Source: Entoloma clypeatum (lineage: Eukaryota > Basidiomycota > Agaricomycetes > Agaricales > Entolomataceae). From it: a DNA stretch of 64,000 bases. Numbering within the stretch: position 1 is the stretch's first letter; the number at the start of each line of letters is the position of its first letter. The position numbers and the translations under genes were made by a program. Of the stretch, positions 11,640-23,157 are shown piece after piece. Under the pieces are notes generated by a model, which was given only the letters and a program-made list of their open reading frames with translations, searched no databases and had not been told where the DNA came from. The stretch covers positions 930,001 through 994,000 of the forward strand of contig OY751492.1 of assembly GCA_963565915.1 (NCBI GenBank). The letters run 5' to 3'.

Positions 11640-12480
11640 AAACCATGAAAAATATGCATTTTCAGCCATAGCCATGCAATGGTCTTATCAGCGCCAGGAC
11701 GGGGGAGTCTGTTATAAACAAACATGTTAGAATGCGCACCCGAATATTCGGCCGCGCGATACAAGAGCACTCCAACCTTGTGAGGCTGGCCGTTGGCGGC
11801 GCTGGGGGGTGTCTGCGCCCTACCCACCAAAGAAGTGCCTGTGCGGTTCTTACCCTTCGATCATGTTCGCTTGCCAGAGGGGGCTGTACCCCTTTGTACC
11901 CAGCGCGCTACCACGCGACTACCGCCAACGGTTGTGTTGGGCGTTGGACGGTCCCTAAAGGCAAAGGCCCCTGGGTTGTCCATAATGAATTTCCCGAAGA
12001 TGTCCCATATGGGAGTGTTCCTCGAGAAGGTGGGCATGTCTGGGGGCCTGGTGGGGTGGTGCAGACATTTGTAGAATAGTCACCAATATTGAACCTATGT
12101 CTATAGTGGCCAATTGGGGTGTGACTGGTGAGGCCGCAGACCATTTGAGCCATGAGGGATTGGGAGTGACCCACATCCTTAAGCCATGTGCCACCCTTGA
12201 GGTGGGATGGTTTCATTCTTTTGGCCTGTGGTCTTGTCGTCTGACGCATGACCTCGGGAATTGGTAGTGACGGCCAACATACTTGGGGGACTGATACAGG
12301 TTGTTCCAGTCGCCTAGCATGTCATCCGTGAATTGTTTTGTGTTGAAATTGAGGGATCTGGAGGCCGACTCACCACACTCGATGTGTATTGAGGAGGCGA
12401 AGTCGTGCACTGCACGGTGGGGTTCAAAGCCATGGTCCAATGTAGCACTCTGTAGCATGAGTATGTAACTCTGTAGTGCT
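11640..12480 (-). pseudogene. GC-rich block with overlapping open frames, unresolved
   Basis: This block has higher GC than its flanks. Minus-strand frames stay open for long stretches (for example NSLWTTQGPLPLGTVQRPTQ continuing past a single TAG into RTAQALLWWVGRRHPP, and farther right LNFNTKQFTDDMLGDW), but a plus-strand frame over 11793-12074 is also open. I cannot decide the true frame. It is probably a fragment of a dead gene or transposon. Confidence 0.25.
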
Positions 12481-12986
12481 ACAAACAAAATAATGTATGC
12501 TACAGTACTATACCACTATGTAGTGCTATCAAGTGCTACCTAGCACATGTCTGGTTTGCTGATGCAGTACAAACTAGTAGATAGCCTTTAGTATGTACTC
12601 TACAACCTCTGCACTCACTGTATCACACTTGTGCTTTAGCACAGTGCTGATCATAATGTGCTTCAATAGGGGTAGGCAATGGCACAGGTATGGGTAAGTA
12701 ACCCATGAGGGGTCACAGATACAGGTATAGGTCATGTTTTCACAATCCGCAACCCGTGAAGTACCCATCACACATCACACTCTGAGGTCACATACTCAAC
12801 CTACACTGTATTGTAATTTACAGTCCAGTGAAGGCATACAGTGTATGGTAAATTATGGAAGCAGCAAATTCGCTACAGCACCAGTGAACTCACCATGGCA
12901 AATGGTGAAATAACAATGTCACCAGTGAAGAAAAAAATTTGCTGGCAACAACATATGTCAGATTGGTGAATAATTCACCAGCCAAA

Positions 12987-13850
12987 GACACCACAGCAAA
13001 AAACCGGTGACACAGCGACAGGCCATCAGCGAATAGATGATCCACTGGTGAAAGCGAGCCTTGGGTATCAGCCACACTCCATATACAAAGAACAATACCA
13101 ATGACAGATCAGCGAATAATTGACCAGCGAAAGACATCACAGCAAAAAACCAGTGACACAGAGACAGGCCATTGGTGAATGGATGATCCACTGGCAAAAG
13201 TGGGCCTTGGGTGTTGGCCACACTCCATATACAAAGAATGATACTAATGACAGAGTGGCGAAAGACACCACAGCAAAAAGCCGGTGACACAGCGACAGGC
13301 CATCAGCAAATGGATGATCCACTGGCAAAAGCGAGCCTTGGGTGTTGGCCACACTCCACATACAAAGAACGATATACTAATGACAGATTGGCAAATAATT
13401 CACCAGCAAAAGACACCATGGCAAAAAACCGGCGACACGGTGAGAGGCCATTGGCAAATGGATGATCCACCACCAGTGAAAGCGACCCTTGGGTGTCGGC
13501 TACACTCCATATACAAAGAACGATACTAACGACAGATCAGTGAATAATTCACCAGCGAAAGACACCACAGCAAAAAACCAGCCACATGGCAACAACAGGC
13601 CATCAACAAATGGATGATCTACCAGTGAACTTGAGTGTCAGCCACACTCCATATACAAAGAATGATACTAATGACAGATCGGTAAATAATTCACTGGTGA
13701 AAGACACCACAGTGAAAAACCAGTGAACCACAGTGAAAAACTGGCGAAAAACCAGCAACACAGCAACAGGCCATTGGCAAATTGATGGGCCACCAGCGAA
13801 GCAAGCCTTGAGTGCCAGCCATACTGCAAATCAAAAGAATGATGCTAATG
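12987..13850 (+). repeat. Left-arm tandem array, ~145-bp units
   Basis: Units begin with GACACCACAGCAAAAAACC at about 12987, 13133, 13264, 13412, 13561 and 13703 (spacing 131-149 bp). Each contains ACACTCCATATACAAAGAA and CAGGCCAT blocks. Units differ mostly by transitions. The right arm (about 15150-15720) carries roughly four units in inverse orientation. Confidence 0.8.
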
Positions 13851-13949
13851 ACAGATTGGCATATCATGGACCGGCAGAAGACATCATGGCAAAAAACTGG
13901 CGAAAGACCAGCAACAGGCCATCAGTGAAAACAAGCCTTTAATCAATGC

Positions 13950-15130
13950 TGATATAATGGGTTTTCGATGCTTATAACCAGTTTGTGCTGCTTATGACTG
14001 ATTAATTAAAATTCATGTATATATTCTGAGCATTTCAGCATGTGTGCTCCTCATTGCATGGTCTCCAAATGTTGCATGATGCTGGACACATATGCATCAC
14101 ACATGTCAACTACATGTAAACAAATCTCCCACATCCTTCCCATTATCTCTACACAGAAACAAGTAAACTTTTCTACTATATCAGTTAGATATGGGAGCAT
14201 GTTGTATCATCAAGTATGTATTTATTTTTCCTCATGATTTAATAATAGTTTGAAGCAATAGGACTCATGACTGCATATGTATTCACATTGTGACACTTTG
14301 TATAATTTTTAGAAGTCCAGATATGATAGAAATAATCAAATGTGCACATTTGAGAAAAAGTCTCATATCTCTCTAAGGAATGAACCAAATTTGAAAAATG
14401 GAGGTGTGCTGAGATCGGAGAATCCAAAGCTGAAATAAAAATTTTTGGTAACATTTTCGACCATATTTAGCTTATCAAGTCTTTGAACTTTAGTTGAATG
14501 GTCTGAGGAGGTTTACATACAATGTTTCAATGGTATACAAACAGTACATGTGGACTAAAGTGGTTGTGGAAAGGGGCAAGGAAGAAAACATGGCTTTTGG
14601 TGTTTGAGGAAACTCGTGATGCACTGTTGCATCATGATTTTGCCTGTGTTTCAATGTCTCATTTCAGAATACAGATTCTCTATCATATATAGCCAACTGT
14701 ATAGATACTTTTTATTAGTTCATAGGCATCTATTCATTAGTTAACAAGCATATGTGACACCCATGGAGTGGGGAATGTAGGAAACATGATTCAGTTGCCA
14801 ACACTGTCATTCTTATGCACGTGGTATTCTGAGTGATATTTTGGACAAAGTCTTATCTCCAGTCTTCCACATTCCATGGATTCCCTTGAAACTTTTTGTA
14901 TAAAGTAGATGTACATCTGATACACTCTATACAACCATCTATAGATTTATTGACCATATGATAATAATGCCAGATGATGAATACATAGACATTTTTGATG
15001 TGCAACATGTCTGATACTTTTTAACACCTATCTATACATCACACACCATTTACTATTGATGTGTTGAGGCCTACTCACACTAGAGAATAGCCATACACCA
15101 GTGCCTGGATTGCACCACAGGCATAAAATA
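13950..15130. other. Central AT-rich spacer of the foldback element
   Basis: No open frame longer than about 70 codons, no transposase motif and no nested repeat was found here. It is the loop between the two inverted arms. Confidence 0.6.
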
Positions 15131-16010
15131 ATGATCAGTGCCAAAGATGGCTGACAGTCAAGGCTTGCTTTTCCTGGTGGCCCATCAATTCACTGATGGC
15201 CTGTCGCTGTGTCGCTGGTTTTTTTGGCAGTTTTTTGCTGTGGTTCACTGGTTTTTTGCTGTGGGGTCTTTCACCGGTGAATTATTTGCTGATCTGTCAT
15301 TAGTATCGTTCTTTGTATGTGAAGTATGGCCAATACCCAAGGCTCGCTTTTGCCAGTGGATCATCCATTTGCTGATGGCCTGTCGCTGTGTCACCGGCTT
15401 TTTGCTGTGGTGTCTTTCGCCGCTCTGTCATTAGTATCATTCTTTGTATATGGAGTGTGGCCAACACCCAAGGCTCACTTTTGCCAGTGGATCATCCATT
15501 CACCGATGGCCTGTCTCTGTGTCACTGGTTTTTTGCTGTGATGTCTTTCGCTGGTCAATTGTTCGCTGATCTGTCATTGGTATTGTTCTTTGTATATGGA
15601 GTGTGGCTGATACCCAAGGCTCGCTTTCACCAGTGGATCATCTATTCGCTGATGGCCTGTTGCTGTGTCGCCGGTTTTTTGCTGTGGTGTCTTTGGCTGG
15701 TGAATTATTCACTGATCTGACATATGTTGTCAGCGGCAAAATTTTTTCGTTGCTGGTGACATTGTTATTTCACTATTTGCCATGGTGAGTTCACTGGTGC
15801 TGTAGTGAATTTGCTGCTTCCATAATTTACCATACACTGTATGTCTTTGCTGGACTGTAAATTACAATACAGTGTAGGTTGAGTATGTGACCTCAGAGCA
15901 TGATGCATGATGGGTACCTCACAGGCTGCGGGTTGGGAAAACATGACCTGTATCTGTACCCGTGATCCCTCATGGGTTAAGTACCCATACCTGTGCCATT
16001 GCCTACCCCC

Positions 16011-16140
16011 TCATCCCCAACGGCTGCCTCATGTGCCCAACACCCACCACTCATGCCCAACAGCATCCTCTTGTGCTCAATGGCATCCTTTTGCCCCCAA
16101 CTGCCATCCCTCATCCCCAATGGCTACCTCATGTGCCCAA
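16011..16140 (+). repeat. 30-bp direct repeats and a CCCAA-rich minisatellite
   Basis: TCATCCCCAAYGGCTRCCTC followed by ATGTGCCCAA occurs at 16011-16040 and again at 16111-16140. The two copies differ by one C/T and one G/A change. Between them are looser copies of the CCCAAC-RYC pattern. It lies exactly between the foldback right end and the Copia-1 LTR. Confidence 0.65.
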
Positions 16141-16142
16141 TG

Positions 16143-16424
16143 TGTTGAACAAGTTCTGCTTCATTAGACACGCCATACGCTCAACCCCATGACATACAAA
16201 TAGTGTACAAATAAGTAGACTAGTATATAAGACTGTCCTTATTCTCTGTGCAATATAACGCTCTTACCAAGTAACCCCCACCTGCAAACACCTCTCAAGG
16301 TTAGTAGTAGGTTCCCCCTCTATCATAGATACATGATCTGTAGCGCGTAGCATAGAGTATGCTAGGACTACACGACGACCCATCCACTGTGATCACCTCC
16401 AGTGTTGATGTGATCGTTCCAACA
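16143..16424 (+). repeat. Copia-1 5' LTR
   Basis: This 282-bp LTR starts TGTTGAACA and ends GTTCCAACA, an imperfect inverted terminal pair. It contains TATATAAGACTG as a likely TATA region near 16217. It is followed immediately by the initiator-Met PBS. Its last ~88 bp (16337-16424) recur at 58463-58556. Confidence 0.8.
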
Positions 16425-16437
16425 GGTTATGAACCCT
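16425..16437 (+). promoter_or_regulatory. Copia-1 primer binding site (internal tRNA-iMet)
   Basis: GGTTATGAACCC directly follows the LTR. It is nearly the reverse complement of the initiator tRNA-Met anticodon stem-loop (GGGCUCAUAACC), the half-tRNA primer known for copia-type elements. Confidence 0.7.
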
Positions 16438-16777
16438 GAGACTCGCCATTGTGAACACGATAGATCAAGTGCACCTTGATCTGTACATACAACATTAATG
16501 ATTATGTGGATGAATAATCCCACATCATCGTGTAGCATGATGAGGTAGCAGATCTGGGCGATAATACCCCGATGATTGTGATGCCCATCCGCCTCCATAC
16601 ATGTGTCTACCAGTTAACTCTGTGTACGACGTTAAACGTGGAATAGGGGTCTGATGGACCCTAGTGGAGTAAAACACATGTTGCTGTGTCCCTGTTTCAT
16701 CTAAGATCCAGCAATTTGACATGTGACTGACGCATTCTATTTCCAGTCTTTTGTGCTCTCACCCTTCACATCAAAAC

Positions 16778-17688
16778 ATGTCTTCTTTTGATTACAAATC
16801 TGCTGTTGTCAAGATGACCGGCTCTAACTGGAAGGAGTGGAGTGATAAGATGACAGGGTTCTTACAGTTTGAAGGGACCTGGATGCTCATATCTGGGGAT
16901 TGGAGACAACCAACCTCCCTGACAGCCACTTCGATGTCTGAACAATGAAAGGAGTTCCGCGAGTGGAAGGAGAAAGACTTGAAAGCACATGGCGCAATTG
17001 TCTTATCTCTGGTGGAATCTGTAAAGCATGAGGTTACAGCATTTGAAGCTTAAAAAGAAGTTTGGGATCAGCTGAAGGTTCTCTTTGAGAACAAAGGCCC
17101 TGACGAGATGTTCAAGGACTTTGCCTTGACTCTTGATTGGCACCTGTCTGGTGGTGACCCCCGTCCGGAATTTTCCAAATTCCGTGATCTCTTGGCAGGC
17201 CTTGATGGGCACAAGATCCCCTTCGCAACAAAATTGCAAGGGATGCTTGCTGTGCACTGTCTACTCCAAAATGGAAACACCTTGGTTCACATCTGGCGAA
17301 AGAATGGAAGTTAGATACTTTCAAACTTTCCAATGTTAAAGCCATCGTAACTGCGAAGTATATGCAGGTACAAGCTGAAGCACAACTTCCAGCTGCCAAC
17401 AAGATCTCCGCTGTCAAGCGGAAAGGACAGGAACCCCACTGGCGCAATGGTCTGGGACCTGCTGATGCTTCTGGGTCAAACCAGAATTCCGGCAAACCTC
17501 AACAACAGAACAAAGGAAAAGGGAAGGCAAAGGAGACACCGTCAAACAACTCTGGTGATCAAAATAAGAAGCAGCCGTTTTTGTACCCAAAAAGGAAGGG
17601 TCACGGAGTTGGAAAAAGGCCCAGCGTGCCCAAGAAGCTGCTGCAGGCGACACCGCTGGCTGCTCTCATGTTGCCTCGTCGGCAATGA
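16778..17688 (+). pseudogene. gag: Copia-1 gag
   Basis: It starts at ATG 16778 with MSSFDYKSAVVKMTGSNWKE, typical of Copia gag ('..L.G.NY..W'). A TGA at 16946-16948 sits where TGG is expected before KEFREWKEKDL, and a TAA occurs at 17051-17053. After about 17310 the frame shifts into a Lys/Gln-rich tail (QQQNKGKGKAKETPSNNS). No intact zinc knuckle is visible. The defects are G-to-A or C-to-T changes plus at least one indel. Confidence 0.75.
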
Positions 17689-17699
17689 CTATGAATCTA

Positions 17700-20415
17700 C
17701 CGACACCCTCCTTCACCGCTGTCGCCGGCTCTTGACATGTCATTCCCTCCCAACAATCTTCTACTTGGATGACTGACCCTCGTCGTCGTCCTCCTCTTGA
17801 ATCGTGGTTGACATGTAGTCCCGCTGAACATATCATGACTGCAGGTGCAAGAGAACTTCTCGATCACATGACAAACACATCCGCGCAGCATTTCACAGGT
17901 GCTCCGGTTAATGAACCATTGAGATGCAAGCAGCGCGTGATGTGATCACATCTCTTGGCATTGTGGGAATGTTCCAGACCCTCCAAAATGTCAATAATGT
18001 CATATACCCCGAAGACATTCTGGGGATATATTCGACCACTGACAATGAGGTAATGGATGAGGCTTCCCTGTTCCTGATGGAATGCCAAGATTATGATGCC
18101 GATACAGTGATGGACTTTGATGAGGAGTATGAGTATGACGAAGATGAACCTGGACCGTCCAAGCGGACATGTTTCAGTTGGGTGGATGAAGTCAACGATA
18201 AGCTTTTTGGAGGTTCGTCATGCGACGACCCGAGGTACGTTCTTTCACAAGTTTCACATGAGCACACAATGACAGAAGAACACACCCAGATTCATGATGA
18301 GTCACTAGAACCGGGTCGTAGTTATTTTAAATTACCTGTCATTGCTGCCTTCTTCTTGGAGGAAATTGATGATCATTTTGCCTCATGTTTGAAATGTAAG
18401 AACAAATCCAAAGATACTAATGATGCCGAGTGGATCATGGATTCCGGCGCTAGTATGCACTTCACCGCAGAGATGAGTGACTTTGCAACGTACAAAGAAG
18501 AGAAATCTGTCTGTACTGCCCAAACTGTGGGCAAAGCAAAGATCTCTATAAAAGGAAGAGAGACCATGTTTATCACTCACATGATACCATCATTTCAAGG
18601 AAAGCCAAGAAGTCTAACGACTCGGCTTTATCCAGTTCTACACATCCCAGAGCTTTCCACTTGCCTCATGTCAATGGGTGAAATTCTTCAAGAATCTGGA
18701 TTAAATGTCGCTGGCTCAGCTGACAATCTTAGTTTCTTCAAAGATGGAAAGTGTGTACTAATATGTGAACCTCATTTTCACGGTTCGACAATATACTGGG
18801 TAAATATATGCATTGAACAAATTATATAGCTAATGCTAGAAATATCGATGTCTATAAAGCTGATTACAGCATTTGGCATCAGCGGTTTGCACACCCTGGT
18901 AAAGATGTGCTGAAAAAGGCACCCGACACATGTGATGGATTTCCAAGGGATGTCCAATTTCCCCTTAAGGATAAGCCATGCCGTCCCTGCACAGAAGTGA
19001 AGTTGAGGTTGAAAAGCTTCCCTCCTTTATCTTCATGTGCTTCCAGACCCTTTGAGTTGCTCCATTCGGACCTCAAAGAGTTTCCAATCACCTCCTATCA
19101 CAAATTTAAATACTATGTCAGCTTCTTGGATGACTATTCTGGGCATGCTTGGACAGTATTGTTGAAACTCAAATCCGATACCTCTGATGCATTCAAAAAG
19201 TGGACAACACTTATGAAAACCCAGTTTAATGCCCAATTTCGCCGATGGTGTTTTGATGGAGGGGAAGAGTTCAAAAAGGAAACTGGGGTAGTAAAATACC
19301 TCGAGGATCTTGGAATTGCCATGGAAATTTCAGCTCCTAATACACCCCAACAAAACAGTCGAGCCGAAAGGATTAACCGCACCATTGTAGAGAAAGCACA
19401 GGCAATGTGATTTGCTGCCTGCTTACCACAATCATGGTGGGAGTTTTGTGTTTTACACGCCGTGCATGTTTACAATTGCACGCCAATTTTCAAACGACTT
19501 TATTGGAAAACACCTTTTGAATCTCTCAAAGGGGAAAAACCAGATGTATCAAATCTCTGTGTTTTAGGCTGCGCTGCCTATGTTTATATTCCTGAAGAAC
19601 ACCGTGTGAATAAATTGAATCCATGTGCGGAGCTTATGACCTTTATGGGTTTTAAACCAGGAATGAAAGCATATCAGTTTATGACTGATAAAAACAGTAT
19701 CTTTATTGGTACAACCGCAGTATTTGATGAAACACTCTTTCCGAGATGTCCGGATACCAAAGTGCCACAACACACACCCATGGGAAATGAGCCTTCCCAT
19801 GATGAGTCTCAGGATGACGGAAATCCTGATGACGATGTTGATCACCACTTCGGAGATGGAGATGTTCATTATCATTCCCGCCAGCGTAATCAGCCGAGCG
19901 GAGATGAATCCTCCGATCCCCCTTCTGCTCCAAATGGAAACCAGCGTGATGGCACTGATGTACCACCTTCAAATCAGGATGACCCTGAGATCCAGAACCA
20001 GCTGGCGAATCCTCTGCCTGCTGATGTCCCTCGACCACGAAGGAATGCTAACCCACCTCAACGGAAAGGCAACATCTACGGGGAGCAACGGCACCCTGCG
20101 CAACAACAATGCGACATCAATCACACATGCTCTTGGCGTGAAGCCGTGAATCGAGAGAAACAGCAGCATGAACCTTCCCAGCTCTGCACTGTTCCCCAAT
20201 CACGACAGGAAGAAGTGGAACCTAGTTCCCTCTTAGCCCCACCTGATGCAGGGCCTAGTGGATCATCTGGTACTCCTCCCAATGACCCCAAAGTTCCTGA
20301 TGACAAATCTTTGGAAGATACGGATGCGGAGAGCTTACTGCGCAAAATGATGAATGATGTGGAGCTAGGTCCAAAAGCATTTAATTTGTACCTAGAACTA
20401 TTAGTTCGGAAATGA
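17700..20415 (+). pseudogene. pol: Copia-1 protease and integrase region
   Basis: A frame from 17924 holds an acidic linker and the retropepsin motif MDSGASMHF. In the next frame comes the integrase: a degenerate HHCC segment (WHQRFAHPGKDV ... CRPC), LHSDLKEF, FLDDYSGHAW, FDGGEEFKK and RAERINRT, giving the D, D and E positions of the catalytic core. A TGA at 19408-19410 falls where Arg is expected. The remainder to 20415 is an acidic, Pro-rich linker ending in a TGA within RK*GGDT. Not functional. Confidence 0.8.
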
Positions 20416-20442
20416 GGGGGAGACACGAAACAGATCGCTGAG

Positions 20443-22168
20443 TTGAATGCGCTACTTGCATCAGCCGTTCCTCACTCTGAATCTAATCTCTCACAGTTCC
20501 GTGATATCCAGGAGATGAAGTTTCGCGACATTGCCAGAATGCTGAAAAACCTCCAGGATGAGTGGTTGGACGCCTGCCCTAAGGAACTTGATAGCATCAA
20601 GCGGCATGATGTCTATGATCTAACACCTTTACTGACCAGACGGAAGGCCATTGGATCATGATGGGTCTTTGACATAAAGACCGATGGCCATAAAAAGGCT
20701 CGGCTTGTTGCACAAGGGTTCTCGCAAATCGAGGGAATCAATTTTGACGAGGTATTCTCTCCCGTAGTTCAATTTGAGACAGTACGTCTCATGCTCACTA
20801 CTGCTGTGCTTGAGAGTTGGGTGATTCTCGTGCTTGATGTAACTGCTGCTTTCCTTTATGGGAAACTCCAGGAAGAGTTATACATGATGCAACCCGAAGG
20901 CTTCAAAGTAAAAGGCAAAGAACTTCTTGTTTGGCGCCTACACAAGGCTATTTACAGTTTGAAGCAGGCTGGACTTGCATGGTGGCATGCCATGGAGAAA
21001 TCCATGAAGAAACTAGGTTTACAAAGGGTCATATCTGACACCGGAATCTTTGTTTTCTATTCCCCGAACGGAACCATCGTACTAGCAATAATCTATGTCA
21101 ATGATGCAATGTTCATGGGACCAGACACTAAGCTTACAACTGTTAAAAGAGCCAAATTCATGGCTTTTTGGAATCTCGTGATCTAGGTGAACCCACTGAA
21201 TTCTTGAGAATGTGCATCACGTGTACCAAGAATATGATCATGATTGATGAATCTCCCTATTTACAGAAAGTAGTAGAGAGATTCACAGTACTTTACATCC
21301 CCCACGTGCTCCAGAGGATTCCGCACGGATTCTGCTCGGAATGTCAAATTCCTGTTGGAATCCACACGGAATCCTCTGGAGGACGTGGGGGAGTGTAAAG
21401 ACCTCGAGATTCGGCATGACAAATGCAATGATCGCCAAGACTCCTCTACCTACTGGTTACAAGCCGACAGCAAATGCTGGCACTGCCACTGCTGTGCTTC
21501 GATCACAATTTCAGCAGATCATAGGGTCTCTGCTATATTTAATGATCGGTACATGACCCGACATTGCCTTTGCCGTGATTACGTTATCACAGTTCTCGGC
21601 AAGTCCTACCCAGGAACACATTGATAAAGCAAAGTATATAATCCGCTATCTCATGGGCACTTCTGATTACCGACTGACATATTCCGGTGATCAAAATGTG
21701 GGCTTACATGCCTACACAGATTTTGACTGGGCATCCGACGAAATAAAGTGTCGAAGCTGCACCGGCTTTTTCCTGAAGCTTGCAGGTGCTTCTGTAGGCT
21801 GGACTTGTCGTCTACAAAAAACCATTGCTCACTCATCTACTGAAGCAGAGTACATGGCAATGTCCGATTGTGGCTGCCAAGTAAAATGGGTAATCCAGCT
21901 CTTCCAGGAGATTGGCTTCCTAATGCGGAATGTCCCGATCTATGCCGACAATCATGGCTCAATCTTTATTGGGAACAACCCTATACAGGAACGCCGTACT
22001 AAACATATCGATCTAAGATATCACGTCATCTGAGAATACATCTCTCATGGATTGATCACTGTAGAGTACATTGAAGGCACATCCAATCCCGCAGATATGC
22101 TAACTAAAAATCTTAGTCGGGAACTCTTTGAAAGATGTCGCCAACATTTAGGCTTGACATTTTCATAA
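20443..22168 (+). pseudogene. pol: Copia-1 reverse transcriptase and RNase H with mutated active site
   Basis: Recognisable blocks are KKARLVAQGFSQIEG, VTAAFLYGKL, YMMQPEGFKVKGKE, and the catalytic box, here YVNDAMF at 21094-21105 instead of YVDD (GAT to AAT). RNase H follows: YTDFDWASDE, STEAEYMAMSD, YADNHGSIF and NPADMLTKNL, ending at TAA 22166-22168. Damage includes TGA at 20659-20661 (where TGG is expected), a frameshift near 21180, the MITE insertion at 21285-21405, and TGA at 22031-22033. Confidence 0.85.
21285..21405. mobile_element. 121-bp palindromic MITE inside Copia-1 pol
   Basis: The two ends are inverted copies: CTTTACATCCCCCACG / TGCTCCAGAGGATTCCG on the left, against CGGAATCCTCTGGAGGACG / TGGGGGAGTGTAAAG on the right, about 38 bp per arm. 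A perfect 7-bp direct repeat GAGATTC flanks it (21278-21284 and 21406-21412). Removing the element plus one repeat rejoins the RT reading frame. No coding capacity. Confidence 0.85.
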
Positions 22169-22186
22169 TCCAATGTATACACATCG

Positions 22187-22318
22187 ATTTTATACATGAG
22201 CAGCAATAAATATAGAAAAAGGTTGCATGTGGTATTGATAAATGGTATCCAGTCAAATGACCTTCACTAAAGTCGTTTCGATGTGCCCATGTGGTAGACA
22301 ACACCACAGGTACGCCCC
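22187..22318. repeat. 132-bp dispersed repeat, copy 1
   Basis: Starts ATTTTATACATGAGCAGC and ends CAGGTACGCCCC. A near-identical copy (three transitions) lies at 39828-39959, also just past the end of a retroelement. Both flanks differ between copies, so these are the real limits. No terminal inverted repeat longer than a few bases, and no target duplication. Confidence 0.75.
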
Positions 22319-22654
22319 TTTTCCATATCTGAACCTCTGCCGCACTGGAGAGGCCACTATTTCAATATCTTGGTTCTGCGCGTCCCCGTCCCCGAACTGT
22401 CCATCCAAAGGCCATGGAGTACATTACAGCTGGTCCAACTTCACCCCACATCGAGGACAAGGGCAAGTCGACCTCTCGCGCTGCACGATCGAAGCCTGTG
22501 ACCTGTGCTAGCGGTAAGCGTGTGGCTCCTCATTCACCTCCCAGTCAGGGAGCTCTCAAGGTGAACCTCCTGATCATTTCTTTTACTTCTTACTAAATTT
22601 CCTTCCAGAAATGTCGCTCCAATATTGGTCATCAAGCTTTGCAAGCAGACAGCA

Positions 22655-23056
22655 TGTTATGGACTCTACGGTATGAGGACCACATCATATCTGTTACTTA
22701 TCGGCCCAACTCGGCGCCCTCTTACGAACTTACTATGTCTAATGTCTACTTTTGCAACCTTCGATTCCCAGTCTGACTCATTACATTACTTCGTCATCCC
22801 CTTTAGTATACTTCGCTCCCGTGCTGACTCGCTTTCCGCAGTCAGCTTACTCACTGTACATAGCCTTCCGCAGTCGCCTTACTCATGCGCACCTCCTTCC
22901 GCAGTACTGACTCATCCGCTACCGCCTATAGTCAGTACCTATATAAACCTCTTGTACTATAGTAGATTCCTTAGATTTAGCAATCACTTTGCTCTTCGCC
23001 TTTCCACTTTCCTGCATACTCTGCCCGAACCTTGGAACGGTTTGTTAAGCATAACA
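22655..23056 (+). repeat. Gypsy-1 5' LTR
   Basis: 402 bp, TGTTATG...CATAACA. A likely TATA region is CCTATATAAACC near 22950. The part after it matches the Gypsy-2 LTR closely, while the part before it (U3) is largely different. Confidence 0.9.
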
Positions 23057-23157
23057 AGTTGCTAAATCTCGTTAGGTTCGCCCAGAGCAAAGAGAGCAAC
23101 TACCAGACGAGTCAAGACTCGCGCTTCTTTGAAGACTTCACCAGTAACCCATTCAGC

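Larger units (their letters stand above)
12669..16009. mobile_element. 3.3-kb foldback element with long inverted arms
   Basis: Both ends finish in the same inverted sequence: GGGGTAGGCAATGGCAC on the left, and its complement GTGCCATTGCCTACCCC on the right. Inwards the arms stay complementary for about 1.2 kb (12669-13850) and 0.86 kb (15150-16009). They share the CATACACTGTATGG segment and then a series of tandem units; the left arm has about six units and the right about four. The open frame MADTQGSLSPVDHLFADG appears near-identically on opposite strands in the two arms, which confirms the inversion. The central 1.3 kb has no transposase. This is the architecture of a foldback (FB-like) non-autonomous DNA element. 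No clear target duplication is seen next to the ends. Confidence 0.8.
16143..22168 (+). mobile_element. Copia-1: decayed Ty1/Copia retrotransposon lacking its 3' LTR
   Basis: The order is 5' LTR, initiator-tRNA PBS, gag, protease, integrase, RT and RNase H on the plus strand, the Copia arrangement. Coding is broken by TGA, TAA and frameshifts, the RT active site is changed to YVND, and a MITE sits in the RT-RNase H region. The polypurine tract and 3' LTR expected after the pol stop (22166-22168) are missing; an unrelated 132-bp repeat begins 18 bp later. It is dead and truncated. Confidence 0.85.

Noticed and set aside
12890..13465. Several overlapping 60-110 codon open frames with similar peptides on both strands
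   Set aside because: They lie inside the tandem units of the foldback arms and repeat with the unit; open frames are a by-product of the repeat sequence.
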